Assembly (NCBI RefSeq): GCF_001641265.1
Contig: NW_020167529.1
Span: 831,001 to 895,000 of the forward strand
DNA: 64,000 nt
Source of the DNA: Pseudogymnoascus destructans
Taxonomy: Eukaryota; Ascomycota; Leotiomycetes; Thelebolales; Thelebolaceae
Direction of reading: 5' to 3'
Part shown: one piece after another, positions 43,133 to 51,800 of the stretch
How positions within the stretch are numbered: the first letter of the stretch is position 1
Layout: each line of letters begins with the position of its first letter
Notes under the pieces: model-generated
Database searches by the model: none
Seen by the model: the letters and a program-made list of their open reading frames with translations, nothing else
Told to the model about the DNA's origin: nothing
Made by a program: the position numbers and the translations under genes

Positions 43133-43294
43133 ATCACATGTCCACCCCGCAATCTCTGCACAAAAGTCCAAACGCCACTTTTCTAACGTCAACCCCCCAC
43201 CACGGATAAACCTCTCCGATATTCGGGGCGGGGTAATTGGTCTTTTGCCTTACTTTTGCCTTACCACGTAAAACTTGGGTGACTCGATTTTCAT

Positions 43295-43301
43295 TGACTC
43301 A
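43295..43301. promoter_or_regulatory. TGACTCA general-control box upstream of homocitrate synthase
   Basis: Exact TGACTCA, the recognition site of Gcn4/CPC1/CpcA bZIP factors, 114 bases before the start codon, with a near match TGACTCG at 43280-43286. Amino-acid biosynthesis genes in fungi are often activated through such sites, so cross-pathway control of lysine synthesis is a reasonable inference. Confidence 0.6.
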
Positions 43302-43414
43302 CATTCTGATTCGTCCAGCTTAGTAAGCAGCTATTCCCATCACCACACTGTTCCGTTACACTCACCCTCTCCGCTGAAAGTCAATTTCACTCACAACCAC
43401 AAACAATATACACA

Positions 43415-45062
43415 ATGTGCAACGATCCAAGTACAAACGGCCAGAATGGCGACGCCAACGGCATCACCAACGGTAACGGCGCCGACAAGAAGCCTAGATC
43501 CGTCCCATACAAGGCCATTGGCGACTACCTATCAAATACCGGCCGCTTCAAGATTATTGAGAGCACGCTCCGTGAGGGTGAGCAATTCGCCTCGGCGTTT
43601 TTCGATACTGGTAAGTCGCAGCCACCAACAGATTACACAAACCTCTGCTAACGACCTTCAAGCAACCAAGGTCAAGATGTACGTTATTTAATTCTCGAAA
43701 CTTCATCCGAATATCATACTAATGCGACCCTTTAGCGCAACGGCTCTCTCAGACTTCGGCGTGGATTACATTGAGTTGACTTCGCCGGCGGCGTCTCCTC
43801 AATCCAAGGCTGATTGCGAGACAATCTGCAAGCTTGGTCTCAAGGTGCGTTTGATAACCTCTACAATTGACCTTTTATGGTTTTCATAACTGACTCATTC
43901 ATCCAGGCCAAAATCCTCACTCGTTAGTCCTCGAATACCCAACCCCACGCGACCCAATACTAATTTATACAGATGTGAGATGTACAATGGAGGATGCTAA
44001 GTTGGCGGTGGAGACCGGTGTTGATGGTGTCGACGTTGTTATCGGAACCTCCTCCTTCCTCCGCGAGTTCTCCCACGGCAAGGACATGGCATACATCACC
44101 AAGTCCGCCATCGAGGTCATCGAGTTCGTCAAGAGCAAGGGTCTCGAGATCCGCTTCTCCTCCGAGGACTCCTTCCGCTCCGACTTTGTCGACCTTCTCG
44201 CCCTCTACAAGGCCGTCGACGAGGCTGGTGTTGACCGTGTTGGTATCGCCGACACCGTCGGGTGCGCTTCCCCACGTACCGTCTACGAGCTGATCCGCAC
44301 CCTCCGTGGAGTCATCAGCCAGAAGACCGATATCGAGACACATTTCCACAACGACACCGGCTGTGCTATTGCAAACGCCTTTGTCGCCTTAGAAGCCGGA
44401 GCAACACGTGAGTCATATTGAATTTTTCAATCACCAGAGAGTGGTTTAGCTAACGTACGCAGACGTCGACACTTCGGTACTGGGTATCGGTGAGCGCAAC
44501 GGTATCACCCCGCTCGGTGGTTTCCTCGCCCGCATGATCGTCGAGGACCGCGACTACGTGCTGTCCAAATATAAGCTGCAGAAGCTCAAGGAGATCGAGG
44601 ACATGGTTGCCGAGGCAGTCGAGGTCAACGTTCCGTTCAACAACTACGTGACTGGCTTCTGTTCATTTACGGCAAGTTAACCCCACACTCGATGCAGATG
44701 GCACATGCTAACCCCCTCCGCAGCACAAGGCTGGCATCCACGCCAAGGCTATCCTCAACAACCCCTCCACATACGAGATCCTCAACCCCGCGGATTTCGG
44801 AATGACCCGCTATGTTCACTTCGCGTCGAGAATCACGGGATGGAACGCCATCAAGAGCCGTGTCGAGCAATTGGGCTTGAAGATGACTGATGATCAAGTT
44901 AAGGCTCTGTAAGAACACCCCACCACCCTCCAAACCTCGTCACCTACTAACACTTTCTCTAGTACGGCCAAGATCAAGGAGCTGGCGGATATCCGTCCAC
45001 TCGCGATTGACGATACGGACGCGGTGATTAGGTCATTCCACCTGGACTTGGCTGATAAATAG
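43415..45062 (+). CDS. LYS20: Homocitrate synthase
   Basis: First step of fungal lysine biosynthesis: 2-oxoglutarate plus acetyl-CoA gives homocitrate. Eight exons: 43415-43610, 43663-43678, 43736-43844, 43907-43922, 43973-44407, 44463-44671, 44724-44908 and 44963-45062, giving 421 aa. The DRE-TIM metallolyase barrel begins FKIIESTLREGEQFASAFFDT, with the metal- and substrate-binding RE of LREGEQ. It continues with YIELTSPAAS, IGTSSFLREFSHGKD, RVGIADTVGCA, the metal ligands in ETHFHNDTGCAIAN, the flap GIGERNGITPLGG and the lid HKAGIHAKA. Exons 2 and 4 are each only 16 nt. Intron 6 has a GC donor (ACG|GCAAGT). All joins keep the conserved sequence. It has no obvious mitochondrial presequence, as for nuclear-located yeast Lys20. 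Confidence 0.97.
43663..43678 (+). other. 16-nt micro-exon 2 of homocitrate synthase
   Basis: Flanked by introns of 52 and 57 nt with GT-AG borders. It supplies the codons for T-K-V-K-I between DT and ATALSDFG, which is required for the conserved barrel sequence. Confidence 0.9.
43907..43922 (+). other. 16-nt micro-exon 4 of homocitrate synthase
   Basis: Encodes A-K-I-L-T plus the first base of His. Flanked by introns of 62 and 50 nt with GT-AG borders. Joining gives GLKAKILTHVRC, as in the family. Confidence 0.9.
44672..44723 (+). other. GC-AG intron in homocitrate synthase
   Basis: A 52-nt intron with donor ACG|GCAAGT (the consensus for GC donors), a GCTAAC branch site and acceptor CAG. 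Splicing restores CSFTHKAGIHAK. Confidence 0.9.
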
Positions 45063-45329
45063 AGGGTTGTGTGATATTGTTGCGATTTACCATTAGCATT
45101 GGGTACGGCATCAAAAAATCAAAAAGAGGCAGGGCTGAACACCCTTCGGATCAAAACAAAGATTATCGTAAAAAGTTATTTTGCTTTACTTTAGAGATAA
45201 AGATATAGCCCTACAAAACAAATACCATTTCCAACGTGGGGTGGAATTTATAAAGTCCGCCTTAAACTTTCTATACAACCAAAAATCAATTGATGCAAAA
45301 GTCCCCACGTAAAACTTTGTCTGTCCCAA
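45063..45329. other. Convergent 3' region, homocitrate synthase / b2-like dehydrogenase
   Basis: 267 bases, AT-rich, no coding signal. Confidence 0.5.
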
Positions 45330-47029
45330 CTAAAGCTTCGACTTAACCCTGTTCTGCGGGCTGACCAACGGATCATAAGAAGACACACTCAACGTATCTC
45401 CCGGCACAGACGTAGCATGCGAGTTCAGCGCCCGCGAATCAATCAGTGACGGGTTGAGCTGATCAATGCTACTGCACCCAATCAGCCTCATATTCATCTC
45501 CATCTCATCCTTCAACAACTGCATCGCCTTATCCACGCCGGCCAATCCATACGCCGACATAGCGAACAAGAACGGCCTCCCGACTCCCACGCCCTTGGCA
45601 CCCATGCACATCGCCTTGATGATATCCGTCGCGCGACGCACGCCGCCGTCGATGTAAATCTCAATCTTATCCTGGAGTCCGCGTTCGCGCAGGATCGGCA
45701 TAACCTCCGCCAGGATCTCAATTCCAGATCTCGCGAAATCGAGTTGGCGACCACCGTGGTTCGACAGGACGACACCCTGGACGCCAACCTCGACGGCTTG
45801 AAGGACGTCCTCGACGCACTGCACGCCCTTGAGGATGATGGGCATCTTAGTCACGCTCTGGAACCAGGGGATATCCTTCCAGCTGAGCGAGGGGTCGATG
45901 AACGACGAGATCGCGCGGGCGGCGCCCTGCGAGTTATCCGTCACCGCGCCGCTGGTGGACTGCACGTTGGAACCTTGCTCGGTGAACTTGCTGCGCATGT
46001 CCTTCTCGCGACGGCCGAGTTGCGGGGCGTCGACGGTGATGAAGAGGCCCTTGCAGCCGCGCGCCTCGGCGTGCTGGATGATCTTCTTGGTGATGGCGCG
46101 GTCTTTGTTGACGTAGAGCTGGAGCCATTGGACTTGGTCGCCCTCGGCGGCGTCGACGATCTGGTCGAAGGAGCAGGAGGCGAGGGTGGGGATCATCTGG
46201 ATGACGTTGTGCTTTTTGGCGGCTTTGGTGAAGATTACTTCGCCCTCTGGGTGGCCTAGTTTGCCGAGCGCGGTGGCGGTCACGTAGAAGGGGATGTCGA
46301 CCTTGGTGCCGAGCATCGTGGTGGAGAAATCGACCTTCTCGACGTCGACGAGGATGCGTGGCCTGAACCAGATCTTGTGGAAGGCGGAGTGGTTCTCGCG
46401 CATTGTCTGAAAGGTTAGCAATCATCTTTAGAGGGAGGTTTGGACATACAATCTCATCATCCGCACCACTGGAATAGTATGCCCAGGCAGTCTTCTTCAT
46501 GACTCGGCTGGCAACGGCCTCAAAGTCCATCATGTTGTAGCATTGCTCCAGGCTGGGCATGTGTGCTATCCTGTCCTGTCTTGCCACTTCGTCGGGGTCA
46601 ATTTCTTGTGCTACTTCTGCTACAGTAGCCATGTCCACTGGGCCCAAGTGTTTGGACTTGTCGAGATATTTGTCGAGGGTGTCCGGAGGGTGGATTGGCT
46701 CGTACGTCTCGGTGGCATCTTTGCCCTGTTGGAATTAATACTTGCCATTTGCAGGATTTGAGGGGCAATAACATACCGCATACTTAAGGATAATGCCCAT
46801 TCCACCAGGGTGTTCTGCTTTCATTAGCTACCGATCATGTCGGCTTAGGGTCGGCTGAGGGTCGGCTTAGGAAAAGGCTCACCAGGTGCGAACTCGGTCA
46901 CATCGTATGCCTACGTCAGGTCAGTATGTAATAATCTTTCGAGAAAATCTAACCAACCTTTCCATGGATAATAACCCATAATGAATCCTTCGAATTGTGC
47001 TTCGCAACTTCCTCACCAGTGAGAGCCAT
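45330..47029 (-). CDS. Flavocytochrome b2-like 2-hydroxyacid dehydrogenase with C-terminal SKL
   Basis: FMN enzyme that oxidises L-lactate or a related 2-hydroxyacid. Five exons: 47029-46958, 46910-46883, 46817-46777, 46725-46450 and 46406-45330, giving 497 aa. An N-terminal cytochrome b5 domain (about residues 2-75) has heme ligand motifs AEHPGG and FEPIHPP-type ETYEPIHPPDTLDKYL. The FMN_dh barrel follows with AWAYYSSGADDE, YVTATALGKLGHPEGE, the GVVLSNHGGRQLDFA active-site histidine motif, and YIDGGVRRATDIIKA. It matches yeast Cyb2 in domain order, but the b5 domain starts right at the initiator Met, with no mitochondrial presequence. The protein ends KSKL, a canonical PTS1 peroxisomal signal. 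No upstream ATG exists for about 260 bases. I infer peroxisomal location; the electron acceptor there is unknown. Confidence 0.93.
46839..46871. repeat. Three 11-bp repeats inside intron 2 of the b2-like gene
   Basis: Three adjacent copies of GTCGGCTTAGG (the middle one has T to G at one position) fill half of a 65-nt intron (46818-46882). Confidence 0.85.
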
Positions 47030-47703
47030 GATTTCAGGGTGTTGAGGTAAAGTTTATCTTGGGGGGCGGGCGGGTCCAATATATCTCCAATGGACTATCT
47101 AGAATCCAAGCTCTCGGTAGTTGATCCCCCGAACTTTACGGAGGGCAATGGTCGGCGAAATAGGGTGACAATTATTAATTACGAGCCCAGATGCAATTAT
47201 ATAGACGACAACAAGATGGATTTATATGGATTGGAAATCCCCGGTCGCGGACAGGCTCCGCACTGGGGCGAGGACGGAATCTGGGGATTGCCCCACATGT
47301 GCCCTGGATTTACCATGGTGGGAATAGCCGGCGGATTAATGTTGATGCGGCCCGGACATGTGTTAGCTTGCGGGTAAATGGAAGTTCAAGATCCGTACCA
47401 AATCAATGACGATGAGACGTGAGTTCAAGGACAAGGCTGTAAATTACAGAATCCTTGCTTCCGGCTGGAATAACTAGACCATGGGCTCTATGTATTCATT
47501 CGATGCACGAGGGGCTACTGCCATAGGGGATATCACATATCATACAATTTGATACGTTCCAAGCAACAGTGCAGCTTGAAAGGGCAACGGTATGTCCGAG
47601 TCTTATGCATTGCTGATAGCTATAGCGCAGCTGATAGACAACCAGTAGGTAGGTATTAATACGGAATGAAACGCCAAATGAGATCCAAGCCAACCCCTCG
47701 TAT
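47030..47703. promoter_or_regulatory. Promoter of b2-like gene and 3' flank of YKT6
   Basis: 674 bases. Contains CTGGGG hexamers at 47263-47268 and 47281-47286 that fit the SYGGRG site of the carbon catabolite repressor CreA/CRE1. A 95-codon plus-strand frame at 47090-47377 has an ATG but no recognisable product. Confidence 0.45.
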
Positions 47704-48451
47704 TTACATCAATACACAGCACGAGTTCTGTTGCTTTGCCTTAGCTAGAGATTTATTGTTAGACGGTTCAAGAAGTATTCTGGGCGCAACTTACTATAGA
47801 ACATCCTGCTCGTGTCGCTCAAACCCTGGCTCTTCGCCACCAAATCATCTATCTTCTCGCCTCGCTCCAGCACGCTCTCGATCGTCTTGTGCAGGATGAC
47901 CTTTGTCTCATCCAACTCCTTCTGAATCTTCATGATATTATCCGCCTGTTGGGGATCCTGGTACTTCGCCAGGTATGATGTTAAGTCCGGGAAGTCAAGT
48001 GTGGGGTTCGAGTTGGACCAGGTCGACCGCGGGTACTTGGCTGTAAATTCGTCGAGGACCTTGTTGAGCAGCGACTGCGCAACTAATAGCGGATATTCGT
48101 GGTCTGACATGATTATGCCCACAATCCCGGTGTTGTGCCCAAGACTGTGGAACTTGTATGGCCCTGCTCTCTGTCAGATTAACCTCAACCTGCTTTTCCT
48201 GTCCGCCTACCTTCGTAGATCTCCTGGCGTTTTCCAGGCGCAGCATCTTTGCTCTCGGCGACAGTCTTGCTGAAGAATGTCATGAACTCGCTCACCCTAA
48301 ATCATGGTTAGCTCGACCCCCACGCAGTTGTTGCAGGGGCTCCTTACGTCGACCTCTCCCAGAAGCTAAAGGTACTGGCATCTTTTGCGGATACCAATTC
48401 ATGCGCTGGCTTCTCGGCGTTCTTAAAGATTCCAATGTAAAATAGCTTCAT
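47704..48451 (-). CDS. YKT6: R-SNARE Ykt6
   Basis: Lipid-anchored longin R-SNARE used in Golgi, endosome, vacuole and autophagosome fusion. Four exons: 48451-48348, 48296-48211, 48166-47795 and 47744-47704, giving 200 aa, the family length. The N-terminal longin domain begins MKLFYIGIFKNAEKPAHELVSAKD and includes VSEFMTFFSKTVAESKD and VGIIMSDHEYPLLVAQSLLNKVLDEF. The SNARE motif (about 140-195) has the zero-layer Arg in ETIESVLERGEKIDDLVAKSQ-type KTIESVLERGEKIDDLV. The end NSCCVLM has a palmitoylated-type Cys followed by a CVLM farnesylation box. The last exon is needed to supply this box. All introns are GT-AG. Divergent from the helicase gene. Confidence 0.97.
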
Positions 48452-48801
48452 CTTGGCGGTGTAAAGTGGGTGGTTGTGTTTGGAGAAGTGATGCTGTAGG
48501 CGCAAACAATGAGGGCCTGTGGCCTGTGACGTTGAGACCCTGACCGCCCCGCGATAAGATCTGAGGCATCAACTTTCTGACTCAGGTCACATGATCAAGA
48601 ATTCAACATGACAAAGATTTGAATCTTGAACTTGCTGCATATACATTTTGATACAGAAATTTAGCGGAGCGTCTATAGAGGTTATCAAAAGTCCTTTTTT
48701 GTTGTGTCAGGCGTATTCCCGTGCATGTGCGGTGACGACGACTTCAAGCCTCCAACGTCAAACACACCCCCACCATAGACAACGATATACGGATATACGC
48801 C
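48452..48801. promoter_or_regulatory. Divergent promoter region, YKT6 (-) / SLH1 (+)
   Basis: 350 bases. An exact TGACTCA lies at 48578-48584, followed by GTCACATGA. The TGACTCA suggests bZIP (general control or AP-1-like) input, but neither gene is an obvious amino-acid target. Confidence 0.4.
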
Positions 48802-51800
48802 ATGGCTACGGCAAAGCTGGCAGAGTCGCAATGGATAGCGCAGCTATCAACTATGAGAGCGGCTTTGGCAGACCTTAAACTGCCAACTGCCGAACAGCCC
48901 TACAGCCTAGAGTATGATGAACTCTCAGACTCCCTCAACAGCGGAGATGATGTGTGGGACTTCATCGATGACACTGAGGATAGCGAATACAGCAGCGGCC
49001 TTGAAGATGATGCACTGCCACCTGCTGTGGAAGACGGAGTTTATGGGCCAGAATGGATTCAAGCCAAATGTTCGGCCTTTGTAGCAAGTAAAGGTGGACT
49101 CAGTGCAGAGACCTTGCAGGACCAGATCATCTCATTGCTTGTCTCGGATACATCCGATGAAGAGCTGCAATCCGCATTGACAGATGTTATTGGGTATGGT
49201 GATTTCGATTTTCTGATCGAGTTAATCTCGCATCGCAAAGAGATAGTAGCTGCCCGCCGAGTAGCCGACCAAACAGATGGGCTACTCAGTGGTAAGCTGC
49301 TCACAAGAAAGGAGAGGGATGCACAGCTACGGAAAAATGACTATGAACACAAGCATGCTACTCTCGGCCCCAAACTAGACAGAGATGGGCCACAGTACCC
49401 TCATGTCTACAAGACCCACTCCGCTGGCAACACTCTGAGTTCGTCTGGCCACAAGTATGGTTTGCCCATGGGAAGTAAGAGGACGGAGCATGAGCGATAT
49501 GAAGAGTTCACCATCCCAGCCGGTAAGGTTGGGACCCTAGGACGTGGCCGAAAGCTGGTTCAGATCTCAGAAATGGATCAGCTGTGCAAGGGGACTTTTA
49601 AAGGGTACAAGACGCTCAATAGGATGCAAAGTCTAGTGTATCCCGTGGCATACAAGACGAACGAGAACATGCTTATATGCGCGCCCACCGGTGCTGGTAA
49701 GACTGACGCAGCTATGCTCACCATACTGCACGCAATCGGCCAGAACACCACGCCAAATCCGGCAGAGTCCCCAGACGCACAAGATTTCACTGTCGCCACG
49801 GCGGACTTCAAAATCGTGTACGTCGCTCCAATGAAGGCTTTGGCAGCAGAAATCACCCAGAAACTCGGCTCTCGCCTTGCATGGTTGGGAATTCAAGTCA
49901 GGGAATTTACGGGTGATATGCACTTGACGAAGCAGGAGATCGTTCATACCCAAATCATTGTCACAACGCCTGAAAAGTGGGATGTCGTGACTAGGAAAGG
50001 CTCGGGCGATACCGAACTGGTCCAAAAGGTACGCCTGTTGATTATTGATGAAGTTCATATGCTGCACGATGAACGTGGAGCTGTTATCGAGTCTCTCGTG
50101 GCCCGTACGGCACGACAGGTAGAAAGCACGCAATCACTTATTCGGATGGTTGGTCTCTCTGCAACGCTACCCAACTATGTTGACGTCGCGGATTTCCTAA
50201 AAGTCAATCGATATGCTGGCCTCTTTTATTTTGACGCCTCCTTTCGTCCAGTCCCCCTGGAGCAGCATTTTATTGGTGTCAAGGGCAAGGCCGGAACCAA
50301 AAAGTCTCGTGATAACATTGACGAGACCTGCTTTGAGAAGGTCAAGGATATGTTAGAACTCGACCATCAGGTCATGGTTTTCGTCCACACTCGAAAAGAC
50401 ACATTCAACACGTCAAAGATGCTCTTCGAAAAGGCAACCGAGGACGGTTGTGCGGACCTTTTTGATCCCAGAGAGCACCCTCAATACGAAGCTGCTACTA
50501 GGGAAATGAAGACCTCAAAGGGGAGAGAACTAAGAGAGCTTCTTCCCAAAGGCATGGGAATCCATCATGCTGGTATGCAGAGATCAGATCGCAACCTTAC
50601 CGAGCGGCTGTTCTCACAGGGAGTCATAAAAGTGCTTTGCTGTACGGCTACGCTTGCGTGGGGTGTTAACCTTCCAGCCGCTGCAGTAGTCATCAAGGGA
50701 ACCCAGATCTACAGCGGCCAAGAGGGAAAATTCGTAGACTTGGGGATTCTGGACGTTCTCCAGATCTTTGGTCGTGCAGGACGACCGCAATTTCAGGACA
50801 CGGGTATTTGTATGATCTGTACCAGCCATGACAAGCTAAATCACTATCTAAGTGCTGTTACTCAGCAACAACCCATCGAATCCAGGTTCAGTGCCAAGAT
50901 GGTAGACAATCTCAACGCCGAAATCGCGCTGGGGACGGTGACGTCGGTTCCAGAAGCCGTGCAGTGGTTAGGATACTCCTATCTCTTCCAGCGCATGAAG
51001 ATAGCCCCAGTGACCTATGGGATAGACTGGGCTGAGATCAGAGATGATCCGACGTTGGTTCAACGTAGGCGCCAGCTGATTATCAACGCAGCTCGGACTC
51101 TTCATCAGAGCCAGATGATCATCTTCAATGAGGTAACCGAGGAACTGAAGAGCAAGGATGTCGGACGCATTGCGAGCGAGTTCTACCTTTCACATACCAG
51201 TGTCCAGATCTTCAACACGATGATGGCGCCCCTTGCGTCTGAGGCCGATGTTTTGAAGATGATTAGTATGTGCGGCGAGTTTGATAATATTCAGTCCCGT
51301 GACAGTGAGTCCGATGAACTGGTACGACTACGGGACGAGTTTGCCCCTTGCGATGTTGGAGTTGAAATCGATTCTCCGCAAACCAAGACCAACATCCTTC
51401 TCCAATCCCATGTCTCACGCGCGCGGATTGAAGATTTCGCCTTGTCTAGCGACACATTCTACATTGCACAGCAGGCGGCGCGAGTGTGCAAAGCCTTGTT
51501 TAAAATCGCCTTGAATAGGAAATGGGGTTACCAATGTCTAGTTATCCTCTCGCTGTGCAAGTCCATAGATAAACGGATTTGGCCATTCCAGCACCCCCTT
51601 CACCAGTTCGAGCTTCCTCTACCCGTGCTGAGGCAGCTCGACGACAAGGGTGCCTCGGCTTCTATAGAGGCTCTTAGGGACATGGAGTCTGCCGAGATTG
51701 GTTCGTTGGTGCACAATCATGGAGCTGGAAGCAAGATTGCTCGCATTCTTGAAAACTTCCCCACGATAAGTGTAGAGTGCGGAATAGCGCCTCTCAACAG

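Larger units (their letters stand above)
41411..43414. promoter_or_regulatory. 2-kb divergent intergenic region upstream of homocitrate synthase
   Basis: The longest gene-free stretch in the window. It holds a (GGGGAC)n run near 42188-42216, a 51-bp tandem duplication (42400-42501), a nine-copy 12-bp array (43025-43132) and a TGACTCA box (43295-43301). Open frames here lack an ATG or have no recognisable product. Confidence 0.55.

Noticed and set aside
42758..43192. Minus-strand frame with Gly-Asp-Lys-Ser/Leu repeats
   Set aside because: It has no ATG, and the repeat is simply the translation of the nine-copy 12-bp array. The remainder shows no recognisable domain.
45744..46259. Plus-strand 171-codon frame
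   Set aside because: It is antisense to the catalytic exon of the b2-like dehydrogenase; the length reflects the codon bias of the real gene.
47090..47377. Plus-strand 95-codon frame upstream of the b2-like gene
   Set aside because: No recognisable product and no splice partners. It lies in the promoter of the divergent side of the dehydrogenase gene.
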